Below, one piece after another: positions 1 to 8,793 of a DNA stretch of 64,000 nt. Below the pieces are notes generated by a model that did not search any database, was not told the DNA's origin, and saw nothing but the letters and a program-made list of their open reading frames with translations. Source of the DNA: Pseudomonas sp. 8AS (lineage in GTDB: Bacteria; Pseudomonadota; Gammaproteobacteria; Pseudomonadales; Pseudomonadaceae). Numbering within the stretch: the first letter of the stretch is position 1; each line of letters opens with the position of its first letter. Where the stretch lies: the NCBI RefSeq assembly GCF_902506505.1, contig NZ_LR733406.1:2690228-2754227 (forward strand), in the 5' to 3' direction. Position numbers and translations under genes: made by a program.

Positions 1-9
1 GCCTGGAAA

Positions 10-124
10 GTGTCCGGATGGCCGTGGAATCGGTGTCCGGATGCTCGTGGAATGAGTGTCCGGATCAGCGTGGAATCACTGTCCGGATGTGCGTGGAATG
101 GGTGTCCGAGTCAGCGTGGAATCC
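10..124. repeat. Five 23-bp tandem repeats, probable IS21-family element end
   Basis: Five consecutive 23-bp units begin at 10, 33, 56, 79 and 102. Each has the pattern TGTCCGGAT, two to three variable bases, then CGTGGAAT. The last unit is the most divergent. Multiple short repeats at the termini, bound by the transposase, are typical of IS21-family insertion sequences. No transposase gene lies in the window, so the rest of the element would be to the left. The repeats run directly into the reading frame of the truncated helicase gene, so they mark a probable insertion breakpoint. Assignment to IS21 is from memory of similar ends in Pseudomonas. Confidence 0.55.
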
Positions 125-148
125 GCACTGCAGACCCTGGAGCCAAAA

Positions 149-1795
149 ATGAATGCTGTCGTTTATAGGACGACATGCGAAATTTGGGATCCACTGCAAG
201 TAGAGGATCTCTTCCCTGCCGGCGTTTATCGCGGCATGAAGCTCAATCAGCAGCGCCGAGTCGCCATATTCGTTACGCGCAATGAAGAACAGGCAGGCTG
301 GACTACAGCTCAGCTAGCCACCAATGTCATCTGGGATCTGCACATGATGCATTGGGATGAGGAAGCTGGACTCCTGTTCATTAGCAGCTCCACAAAGGGC
401 CCTCATGACAAGCTTGCCAAGGCTATCTGTGGCGATAGCGCTCGCCGAATTGAGGGTGAAGACGTGTTTCGGAGTCTTCATGGCTTCAAACGGCTGATTC
501 TGCGCAACCTGGGACTCACCCATCATCAGGGCCGCGGAGTGCGCTATTCCATGTACATGGGCGTTGATGTCGCTGACGGCCTTGACACCGCTAAGCAGTC
601 CAGGATTAAGAACAACGTCTTTGCTACCGGCTTCCTTGATGGTGTACCGACCATTCGTGGTTGCTCGGTGAAGGGTAAGTTCTGGTCGATCACTCCAGTC
701 CGGGATCTGACCGATTGGGTGGATTGGTGCCAGGGAATCGGTCGATTGGTGAGCGATTCCGGAATTACCACTGATGAAGTGTTCAAAAGTGCGATGCGGC
801 CTCGCCAGATCAGCGAGAGGCCCGCGGCTCCTCCCGTCGCGATTCACTGGCCGGAGTCGCTTATGACACAGATCGAAGAGCGTATAGAAATCAGTTTCGA
901 TGGCCAGGTTGTCCCATTCGCCGAATGCGATATCGAGCTTCTCAGTCATGAGAGAACCGGCCCGCTGCGATTCGCCGTAACCAGCGACGCCCATGCCGCC
1001 GAGTTTGAAATCGAGTTCAACGATGGGGGAGCCCGCTATCCACAGCGAGTGGGGCCGGAGGCAACCATTAAGATTGGCAGTGCCATGAAGGCGTTATCTG
1101 AGTCGTTCGGAGAGGATGCACCACAGATCGACTTTGGAGACGGGTCGCTTCTGATCTACAGCCATCTCTACGCGCTGCCTGAAGATGTGTCTGTTGAGCC
1201 ATACCCAACTGACAAGATTTTTGAGTGGGATTGGTCCGCAACCAACATACGGGCCGAATCTCAGGGTGTCGAGAAGCGCCCCGACTCTGTCCAGCGTAAG
1301 GTCATTGAATACTTGCTCTCCGATGGCAACGTATATGATCTGATTTTTGACGATGACGGGAAAGGGGAAATTGCTGACGTGGTTTCGCTGCGTGTCACTG
1401 ACAGCTTAGTGCAGGTCACGCTCTACCATTGCAAGTTTTCAAGTAGCGATACCCCTGGATCTCGCCTCGGAGATCTCTACGAGGTCTGCGGGCAAGCGCA
1501 GAAATCTGCTCGGTGGCGCGATCGTCCGAATCGCATGTTTGCTCACATGCTGAAGCGAGAGAAGCTTCGTCTCGAAAAAGGGCAGAGTTCTCGATTCGAA
1601 CTGGGTACCGCAGCATCGCTCAAGAAGCTGAAGGCGAGCTGGCAAGATTATCGCTATGAGTTCGACGTTCGAATTGTACAGCCAGGGCTATCGCGCGCAG
1701 CGGTTAACGAAGAGGGGTTGCATCTGTTGGCTGGGGTTGAAACGTATCTGTTAGAAACCCGCGCGATGAAGCTTCGAGTCATTGGCAATGCATGA
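149..1795 (+). pseudogene. C-terminal part of a DEAD/DEAH helicase-nuclease, 5' truncated
   Basis: The frame is open from a GTG at 56 inside the repeats, but the first plausible start is the ATG at 149, giving 548 residues. The product resembles the C-terminal half of large defence-island DEAD/DEAH helicases. It has remnants of the helicase C-terminal lobe (QGIGRLVSDSG near residue 200) and then a late region with IFDDDGKGEIADVV followed by TLYHCKFSS. That later pair looks like a restriction-endonuclease core in which HCK replaces the usual ExK. There is no Walker A or DEAD box, so the ATPase half is missing and the protein probably cannot act as a helicase. The upstream IS-like repeats explain the loss. 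The two downstream genes share its orientation and probably formed an operon with it. Confidence 0.6.
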
Positions 1796-1888
1796 TCTGC
1801 CATGCTACGTCAGGGAATTCCGGGTGGATTACTGGCGAGCTGCATTGCGTTACACGTCGCCTGATGCAACTGAGAAAGGAAGGAACCG

Positions 1889-3025
1889 ATGTCTCTGCTC
1901 TCCCTGCTTCGAAGTCCGGCGGCTGTACAGGCTGCTATCGATGAATTTGTGCAGCTTGGGAGAACGAAATTCCTGGCGCGATATGGCTTTGGTAAGTCAC
2001 GCGATTTTCTGGTGCGTGATCCCCAAACAGGGGTCGACTGCGACTCCAAAGCAATTGCCGGCGTCGCCTTCGGCAAGCAGTTCCCCGACCAGGGGCCGCT
2101 AAGCGCAGACAGTTTCTCGGGCGGCGAAGCCACGGTTGTGCCTGTGCTAACTACCCTCGGTTTTACCATCATCCGCATCGGTGAAGATTGGTCGGAAATG
2201 GAGGTGGAGGCCACTGTCAGCGATTACTTTGAAATGCTGCGCGCTGAAGCCGCTGGGAGACCTTTTAATAAGTCCGAGCATAACCAGGCGCTACGACGAC
2301 TGCTGAACGGCCGGAGTAAATCCTCGGTTGAGCTCAAGCACCAGAACATCAGCGCCGTACTCGACTCACTGGGCCTTCCTTACATCAACGGCTACAAGCC
2401 AAGGGGCAACAGCCAGCTGCTGCTCCGCAAAGCTGTACACGCGTATGTACTTAGGCACCAGCAGCTTGTAGGTACCATCGTCGATGCAATGGAGGAGGTA
2501 AAGTTGCCCAGCGAGAAGACGTATCTTGCTGCCCTGGTCGAGGCTCCGACGCGAGATGTGCTTGTGCGTGGCTCTGGTGCCGTTCGGCAACGGCTGCCGC
2601 GCAAGCTCGACTTTGCCGCTCGCGATGAGGCTAACCGCAAGCTGGGTCGGGCGGGGGAGCAGTGGGTAATCGAATTTGAACAACAGCGCCTGACTGACAT
2701 GGGCAATCCTGAGCTATTCCAGCGCCTGGATTGGGTGGCAGACACGCAAGGAGATGGCGCTGGCTTCGACATTCTGTCGTTCGAAGACGCCGTTCGGCAC
2801 CGCTTCATCGAAGTCAAAACCACTAATGGCAGCGTTGCTTCGTCATTCCTGGTCAGCCACAACGAGCTCGAGTTTTCTAAGGAAGTTGGAGACCAGTTTT
2901 ACCTCTACCGGGTGTTCCAATTCAGAGAGGGGCCACGCTTGTTCACGCTCAACGGCGATCTCGCCCAGCATGTGCACCTAAAGCCGACGGACTTCCGGGC
3001 GAGCTTCCGGAGCTTTGTCGGATGA
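1889..3025 (+). CDS. ScoMcrA-like head domain plus DUF3883 nuclease-like protein
   Basis: This 378-residue protein has two recognisable parts. Residues about 10-115 resemble the N-terminal head domain of ScoMcrA-type modification-dependent endonucleases (GRTKFLARYGFGKSRDF, then DSKAIAGVAFG). Residues about 250-350 form a DUF3883 (NOV C-terminal) domain. That domain shows a PD-(D/E)XK-like arrangement: Glu257, Asp294 in GFDI, and Glu308-Val-Lys310 in IEVKTT. The start at 1889 has AGAAAGGAAGG just upstream. The likely role is a DNA-cleaving component of a defence locus, together with the truncated helicase before it and the GHKL ATPase after it. No HNH motif of the ScoMcrA C-terminus is present. 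Substrate and modification dependence cannot be read from the sequence. Confidence 0.65.
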   Translation: MSLLSLLRSPAAVQAAIDEFVQLGRTKFLARYGFGKSRDFLVRDPQTGVDCDSKAIAGVAFGKQFPDQGPLSADSFSGGEATVVPVLTTLGFTIIRIGEDWSEMEVEATVSDYFEMLRAEAAGRPFNKSEHNQALRRLLNGRSKSSVELKHQNISAVLDSLGLPYINGYKPRGNSQLLLRKAVHAYVLRHQQLVGTIVDAMEEVKLPSEKTYLAALVEAPTRDVLVRGSGAVRQRLPRKLDFAARDEANRKLGRAGEQWVIEFEQQRLTDMGNPELFQRLDWVADTQGDGAGFDILSFEDAVRHRFIEVKTTNGSVASSFLVSHNELEFSKEVGDQFYLYRVFQFREGPRLFTLNGDLAQHVHLKPTDFRASFRSFVG

Positions 3026-3217
3026 GGTGAGCGGCGAGTAACTGGGCAGAGGCCTTGAGCAGAACGGTTGAATCCCTCTGCTAGGAACTCAACGCGTCGT
3101 TCCCGAATGGTTAAAAGTGCGATGTGGCTGCGTTCTGGTCGCCTTAGTGCGCCGTATCGGGGAAGTGTGGGTCCATAAAGTTTGGCGGCAACGAAGAATC
3201 ACGGATTGGGTGACTGA

Positions 3218-6200
3218 ATGGCATTACGGCGGGAGCAGCGGATTTTTACTGCGGAGGATGCTCGGAGGCGTGCCCTGGAAGTCGTTCACCACGACCCTGC
3301 AACGCCCCGTATCTTTTCGTTTATTCCTCGAGACGGGCTAGCCGCGGATGCTGGTGTCACAGCGCTTTCGGACGAACTCAAGGCTCTGCCTGCAAGCATT
3401 CGGAACGCGCTTGCTAATGCTGAGTCTAGTGCGGGACACATCAGCGATGACCGGCTACAGGGGCTCGCCGAGCTCATCCAAAATGCCGACGATCTTGGCG
3501 CAACGTCCGCAGAGTTTGCGGTTGATGCGACCGGGTCGTGCCTCATGTTCCGGCACAACGGGGCGGTACTTACTCTTCACGACGTGTGGGCGCTCGCGAT
3601 CCCCTGGCTTAGCCTCAAAGTCGACGACCCGGATCAGTTGGGTCGGTTTGGAATTGGTCTGAAAACACTTCATGCGCTTTCCGACGTCCTTGAGGTCCAT
3701 CAGGGCCACTTCCGTGTGCGCTACCAAGCAAACGATCTGTCGGTTGCCAAGAGCAATGTGACGTGGCCGGGTGAGGAGCTGGCGGACACCATGACGACGT
3801 TCGTGATCCCATTGAAGCCTGACGCGTCTACCGCGACAATCGTGGCCGAATGGCTGAAGCGTTGGAGCGACGCCGGATTGGTCTTCTTGTCCGCTCTCAA
3901 CACTGTGGTGTTGCGGGGGCCTGCCGGCGATGTGCTAGCCAAACTTCACCTGGATCGCGGCGCCCCCGAGCTTGTTAAGAGCACCAGTGGTGAGATGACT
4001 CGGCGTGTTGCCAAAGCCTCCGACTCTCGAGAGTGGGTCGTCTACTCACGGTCGGTCCCTGTACCCACGGGCCGCACTCGGTCGCGCAAGGCCCAGACAC
4101 GGTTCACTCCAATCGCTGTTGCGTTTTCTCTCATCGGGCCGGACATCGGACATCTGCATGTCGGCCTTCCGGTACGCCCGATCGGTCTGCCCTTTCGAAT
4201 GATGGCCCAATTCGATCCGCTGACCAGCCGCCGAGACATCTCCGACGATCCATGGAATCACTCATTAGTCGAGCCGCTCAGTGCCCTGTGGCTTGACGCC
4301 GTGCTTGAGCACTTTGATCGGAACCCTGTTGCCGCATGGGCTGCGGTTCCCCTGAAAGATGAGTTGGACGACGACGGGCAAACTACCGGACAACTGCGAG
4401 CCGAAATCGATCGGCATTTGATGGAAGCCGCGCGTACAGCATTCGCCAAGATAATTACCCTACCGGATGATGGACAGCGCTATCACCTCCATGAGCTATC
4501 GTACGAAGCCCCTGAGCTTGAGCACGTCTTGACCCCTAACGACGTCAAGACCATCGCGGGCACCGCAGGGACCGTAATCGCGGCAGTGAGATCAGACGAC
4601 AATCGTTGGCGAGATACGCTAGAAGCGCTTCGTGACATTGGGGCGGAAACTCCGAAACTCGTTGAGGTGGTCGACGCTCTTAAATTGCTCGACGACGTCT
4701 GCTGCTCTCCGGAGTTCGTGGCGGACCTCGTCGCCATCGCTGTAGAGACTGACTCAACTAATGAGCTAGAAAATCGTCCGTGCATCGTTCTGAATGATGT
4801 CGACCGGGTGACCCCCTCGGACGTTGTCGGCCTTGGCGTTCTGCTGCCCGAGGAGGCGGGTACCCTGTGGGATGTTCTCGACATAGGTCAACGACTTCAT
4901 CCTGCATACGGAGAGCGGCCGGGATGGAGGAGCGTGCGAGAATGGCTCCAGAGAAGGGATCTTCTTCTCATGGAGGCAACCGATAATGTTGCGTTGCGTG
5001 TGCTCGCGAACGCAGGCAACGATGGACTTGAACTCAATGCGCCGCTGACTGACGAGCAGGCTGACGCGCTTCGCATGGCGTTTGAGCAGCTGCCAATTGG
5101 CGACCGCCAGACATTGGGGGACGGCATTGGTCAAGCGGTCCGATTTGCTGCTGTTACCTATGACAACGCTGGAAAGAAAATACCCACGACGGCGAAGCCG
5201 AGTGAGGCCTACATCATCGAGCGCGAGGCGAACGCTTGGCGAGTGGCTGCGGGCAAGACGCCAGGCCTTGTCTGGCTTCACAGCCGGTATGCGGAGAAGT
5301 TGCGTGCCGAGTCCGGCCGCGAAGGGGTCGGAGCTCAGCGTCTGTTTCGCTACCTTGGGGCTGAGACTGCCCCACGACTGGTCAAGCATCCAGCGCACGT
5401 TCAGCGCTTCGCGTATACCGAGCCGGGAGTCAGTCGCTTTGAGACTGGCACACCGCGACGGCGCAGTGACCAGATGAATGATGTCGGGGCAACATATACG
5501 TTGGCGGATCTGATGTCGCCCGACTTGGATGCAGTGCTTTCGAACATTGCACGCGAAAAGAAGGCCACCGACAGAATCCGTCGTGCAAGCGCAGTCCTGA
5601 ATAGTCTTAATCGTGCCTGGGACCGTCTGGCCCCTTACACAAAGGTACGTGCGGTCAGCGATTACCGCTCTTGGCAGAATCGGGACCACGTCGATGCGTG
5701 GTGGGTGGCGAAGGCCGCTTCGATTCAATGGCTCACATCGGCCAGTGGGGCTGCCGCTGAACCTGACAATCTCCGGATTCGGACGGCAGTTACGGAGGCC
5801 TTTTTCGGGAGTGCCCCTTCTGAATACCTCAATGACCGGCTCGATAATGCTGCCTACCAGGAGGTACTTGCAGTCCTGGGCGTTGCGGGCGACCCTCGTC
5901 CTGACCAGCTTATCGACAGGCTACGTGCGATTCGTGACAAGTACCCTGACGATGCGGCCGCAGCTGCGGACCATGCAGCGCCCCTGTACCGAGCGCTCGC
6001 AGCCCAAATCCCTGGCCGCGGAGCGTCTCGCCGCCCTGGTCAATTGACCCTAGGCGCGCTGCGCTCGGAGTTCGGGAAGGGTGAGGGGCTGATTGCCACC
6101 AACGTCGGGTGGCGGCGACCGTCAGTTGTAAGAAGCGGTCGTGCCGTATTTGGCCTCATGCAGCCGTTTGTTCCGGCCGTCGAGGGTGCGGATCCACTGT

Positions 6201-7723
6201 GGAAGGCGCTGGAGGTGCGCCCCCCGGACGTAACGGACGCGAAGGAGACTCTTCGAAAGTTAGCCAAGCGGAGTACCCCGACCAAGGAGCAACTGCTTGT
6301 GATGCTGGAAGCGTTGCGCATTCTTGCCGGAGCGTCGGTCGATCAACGGGGAAAGCTAGTTAGAAGCCCCGTGTGGGTTGGCGATCACTGGATGTCGGCG
6401 CGCCCCGTCTTCGCGGTTGAAAACCCGCTAATTGCTGGCGGATTGTCGGGCCAGATTCCGATCTGGACTCCAGGTGGAGCGCTTGCGCAATTAGACTCAC
6501 TGGTCGAGCCATACGGGCTCAAGCGTGTCGACGCCTCCCAGACCAGGGTCAAGGGGGCCGAACATGCAGAGTACGACCCTGAGCTCACCAGCATGTTTTC
6601 TAGCGCAGTTTCAAACTTGCGCAAGGATCTAGCGCTGAGCGACTCGTATAGTGAAGCCAGCATACGGGTGTCATGGGACGAGCTATCGCGGTTCAACGTC
6701 TGCGTTCTGCAAGACCTAACTGTCACGTTGGACGATATTATCCCAGGCAAGGTTTTGTCCTTCACGCCTCGAGCTTGGATCGACACGGACGCAGCCACGT
6801 TTTACATCGCCCATCCAGACGACCTCGGCGACCCGGATTCCGGCGCATACGCGATCGCGACGGTCTTTGCCAGTGACACGCGGCGGATGGCCCATGATTG
6901 GCTGGCCGCTTGGGCGGCTGCGAAGGCGGGGCATCGAGCTGAGGTGATTAAGACAGCCGCGAGTCTGGAGGCTGAGGAAAAACAGGCCAGGGCCGAGCGC
7001 GAGGCCGCTGGCGGCGTCGTGCTCCAACAGTTGTCAGAGGAATCGGAGCGACGCCGTCAGAAGAGGTTGCGCGCAAGGCCAGGCGGTAGGCAGACCGGGA
7101 GCGCGGAAGAGGGCAATGCGCGGAAGCAGCCACCCAAGACCCTGGTAGACATCTCGACACTGAGACTGAAGAACCCCACTGGGGAGATTCTGGTGGGAGC
7201 CCACACGAAAGATTCTGCGATACCAAAGGACCCGACGAGGGGCGGTAAGCTGCTGCAGGATGCCAATAAGAACAAGCCCAAAGCGAAGCGACCGCCAGGT
7301 GCTGGGGCGGCCACGCGCAACTACACGCAAGAGGAACAAGAGAGCCTTGGTGCAGAGATTTGTCGGTGGGTTCTTGGACTTGACGAAAGCGAGATCGTCG
7401 ACATTCGCAATCAGCACAACGTTGGAGCAGATGCAGTCGATCAGCTGAACAACTTCTATGAGTACAAGGTGCATGCCGGCGCCATTCCTGACGTGATTCG
7501 ACTCGAGCCCAGCCAGATCGAGAGGGCGCGGACTACTTCTAACTTCTTTCTAGTCGTAATCGGCAACCTTCAAACAGGGGCTGGGAATCCTGAGGTGCGA
7601 ATAATTACAAATCCGTTAGATCAGCTCTCACTGCAGCCAACCACATCTGTTCAGTTCGCCGGTGTGCTCGCTGCAGAGGCGCTTACCTATCGATTCATGC
7701 TCGACGAAAGTGGTCAAGACTAA
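3218..7723 (+). CDS. Sacsin-like GHKL ATPase with C-terminal nuclease-like domain
   Basis: This is a very large protein (1501 residues). The N-terminal part carries GHKL (HSP90/histidine kinase-like) ATP-binding motifs: the N box ELIQNADD at 85-92 with Glu85, Asn89 and Asp92, a degenerate HNG at 113-115, and GRFGIGLK at 142-149. This is the layout of sacsin N-terminal ATP-binding domains. A charged, low-complexity linker spans roughly 1240-1370. The last 130 residues hold Asp1405, Asp1408 and Glu1415-Tyr-Lys1417, resembling a PD-(D/E)XK core. It lies 192 bp after the DUF3883 gene on the same strand. The inferred role is an ATP-dependent effector or sensor in anti-phage defence. Function is not established and no catalytic claim can be made from motifs alone. 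Confidence 0.65.
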   Translation: MALRREQRIFTAEDARRRALEVVHHDPATPRIFSFIPRDGLAADAGVTALSDELKALPASIRNALANAESSAGHISDDRLQGLAELIQNADDLGATSAEFAVDATGSCLMFRHNGAVLTLHDVWALAIPWLSLKVDDPDQLGRFGIGLKTLHALSDVLEVHQGHFRVRYQANDLSVAKSNVTWPGEELADTMTTFVIPLKPDASTATIVAEWLKRWSDAGLVFLSALNTVVLRGPAGDVLAKLHLDRGAPELVKSTSGEMTRRVAKASDSREWVVYSRSVPVPTGRTRSRKAQTRFTPIAVAFSLIGPDIGHLHVGLPVRPIGLPFRMMAQFDPLTSRRDISDDPWNHSLVEPLSALWLDAVLEHFDRNPVAAWAAVPLKDELDDDGQTTGQLRAEIDRHLMEAARTAFAKIITLPDDGQRYHLHELSYEAPELEHVLTPNDVKTIAGTAGTVIAAVRSDDNRWRDTLEALRDIGAETPKLVEVVDALKLLDDVCCSPEFVADLVAIAVETDSTNELENRPCIVLNDVDRVTPSDVVGLGVLLPEEAGTLWDVLDIGQRLHPAYGERPGWRSVREWLQRRDLLLMEATDNVALRVLANAGNDGLELNAPLTDEQADALRMAFEQLPIGDRQTLGDGIGQAVRFAAVTYDNAGKKIPTTAKPSEAYIIEREANAWRVAAGKTPGLVWLHSRYAEKLRAESGREGVGAQRLFRYLGAETAPRLVKHPAHVQRFAYTEPGVSRFETGTPRRRSDQMNDVGATYTLADLMSPDLDAVLSNIAREKKATDRIRRASAVLNSLNRAWDRLAPYTKVRAVSDYRSWQNRDHVDAWWVAKAASIQWLTSASGAAAEPDNLRIRTAVTEAFFGSAPSEYLNDRLDNAAYQEVLAVLGVAGDPRPDQLIDRLRAIRDKYPDDAAAAADHAAPLYRALAAQIPGRGASRRPGQLTLGALRSEFGKGEGLIATNVGWRRPSVVRSGRAVFGLMQPFVPAVEGADPLWKALEVRPPDVTDAKETLRKLAKRSTPTKEQLLVMLEALRILAGASVDQRGKLVRSPVWVGDHWMSARPVFAVENPLIAGGLSGQIPIWTPGGALAQLDSLVEPYGLKRVDASQTRVKGAEHAEYDPELTSMFSSAVSNLRKDLALSDSYSEASIRVSWDELSRFNVCVLQDLTVTLDDIIPGKVLSFTPRAWIDTDAATFYIAHPDDLGDPDSGAYAIATVFASDTRRMAHDWLAAWAAAKAGHRAEVIKTAASLEAEEKQARAEREAAGGVVLQQLSEESERRRQKRLRARPGGRQTGSAEEGNARKQPPKTLVDISTLRLKNPTGEILVGAHTKDSAIPKDPTRGGKLLQDANKNKPKAKRPPGAGAATRNYTQEEQESLGAEICRWVLGLDESEIVDIRNQHNVGADAVDQLNNFYEYKVHAGAIPDVIRLEPSQIERARTTSNFFLVVIGNLQTGAGNPEVRIITNPLDQLSLQPTTSVQFAGVLAAEALTYRFMLDESGQD

Positions 7724-7983
7724 GGCGTGACATGGTTCAAGGGGGAATCGAACATGTGTTTAGCTGACGGTTGGAAAAGTGTCGCCGTTGAGGACATATG
7801 GGGTACAACGTGTACTCGAAATGTGTTTTTTGCGACACATTGCTTCACGGCTGGACGGCCTTTGCAGTCAGCAAATCGGTATATCGCTCGCCCATCCGGC
7901 GAGCACAGTGCGGGAGTTGCTGAGGTAGTGGTAGGTCTGGGGGAAGCGGGGGGTACTCAAGTCAGGGAAAACTGATGACCTCG

Positions 7984-8415
7984 CTACTGGGCTGTATCGC
8001 GTAGATTGGTATGAAGTCGCGGCCACCGGTCATGTGCCCAGGCATAGCCCTCAGGCGAGGTGGTGGTCACTACATACACCCGCCGCTCTATGCCCGTCTC
8101 CAGCAATAGCCCCTCTAGTGCCTGACCTGGCTCCAGGTCGAACCAATGCGACACTCGCTCGGCATCTTTTTCCATGAACCGTTCCGCCAGGATGCTTACC
8201 GTTCGCGGTTGGTAGCGTGCCCACTTGCCGGCTGTGATTGAGTCGTGCCGTGCCCAGCCGGTGGTGGGTAGGTGGCCAGGTTCTTCGCGTCGTCGGCCCC
8301 AGAGCACCCACTCGGTGGTACCGTCTGCCTGCAGCACGGGCAGGGCGGCCTTGGGGTTGGGAAAGTAGATCTTCCACACCTGGTCGGCCACGCGGGCCTG
8401 CACACCACCACACAT
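7984..8415 (-). CDS. Divergent SRAP-family (YedK/HMCES-like) protein
   Basis: The 143-residue protein begins Met-Cys-Gly-Gly, leaving Cys2 in the position where SRAP proteins use their N-terminal cysteine to crosslink abasic sites in single-stranded DNA. Other features fit the family order: an LW core near 38-39, GWARHDSI near 53-60 in place of the NARAET motif, RFMEK at 79-83, and TTTSPEGYAWAHDRWP at 117-132 matching the TTxAN...HDRMP block. It is shorter than YedK (about 220 residues). It is transcribed divergently from the csrA-like gene next to umuDC-type genes, which supports a DNA-damage role. The assignment rests on motif order only. Databases may list it as hypothetical. Confidence 0.5.
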   Translation of the reverse strand: MCGGVQARVADQVWKIYFPNPKAALPVLQADGTTEWVLWGRRREEPGHLPTTGWARHDSITAGKWARYQPRTVSILAERFMEKDAERVSHWFDLEPGQALEGLLLETGIERRVYVVTTTSPEGYAWAHDRWPRLHTNLRDTAQ

Positions 8416-8507
8416 TCTTGACTCCTCGCGCTTTCGCGCCGTTTGTCATGTTCTAGACTGCCGGAGCAGGACGCACATTCCCTACCCAGCGGAAAAGGAG
8501 TTCCATC

Positions 8508-8735
8508 ATGGGCAATCTATGTCTTACCCGGCGTGCCGGCGAACAGATCCGGCTTACCATCGATCCTGCCGTAGATACCGACAAGCTGCTGCGCGACGGT
8601 ATTACCGTGCAGATGTTGGAGGTGGATCATGGCAAGGTGCGCCTGGCTATCGAGGCGCCCAACCAGGTGAAGATCCTGCGTGCCGAGCTGGTGAACGACT
8701 GGCCAACTGTCGGCGGGGTGATACTGGCGGATTGA
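8508..8735 (+). CDS. csrA: CsrA/RsmA-like carbon storage regulator paralog
   Basis: The 75-residue protein has the CsrA core. The N-terminus LCLTRRAGEQI matches LILTRRxGE, and IEAPNQVKILRAEL matches the APxxVxxxREE block whose arginine contacts GGA-containing RNA hairpins. Compared with the 60-65 residue housekeeping protein it has an insertion after the first strand (residues about 17-32) and an extended C-terminus. Family members repress or stabilise mRNAs. A strong ribosome binding site AAAAGGAG lies before the ATG. The gene sits between the SRAP-like gene and the LexA box of the umuD-like gene, so it is an island-borne paralog. Its targets are unknown. Confidence 0.8.
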   Translation: MGNLCLTRRAGEQIRLTIDPAVDTDKLLRDGITVQMLEVDHGKVRLAIEAPNQVKILRAELVNDWPTVGGVILAD

Positions 8736-8758
8736 CCGAATTGGGCTCTTCTCGAATA

Positions 8759-8774
8759 CTGTATATATAAACAG
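8759..8774 (+). promoter_or_regulatory. LexA operator (SOS box)
   Basis: CTG, ten AT-rich bases, then CAG: the canonical gammaproteobacterial LexA box. It lies 20 bp before the umuD-like start codon and just after the csrA-like stop. It predicts DNA-damage induction of the umuD-like/umuC pair. Confidence 0.85.
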
Positions 8775-8793
8775 TTTTTTCGGAAGTGCCCAG

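Noticed and set aside
10..124. Tandem repeats considered as a CRISPR array
   Set aside because: The units directly adjoin with no spacers and differ internally, and no cas genes are near. IS-end repeats explain them better.
314..994. Open frame antisense to the helicase fragment
   Set aside because: It lies entirely inside a better supported gene on the other strand and lacks any family resemblance.
7727..7975. Open frame of 82 codons after the GHKL gene
   Set aside because: It has no start signal or protein-like composition and lies in a 260-bp gap. A short inverted repeat (AATGTGT and ACACATT, near 7819-7841) is present there but has no clear role.
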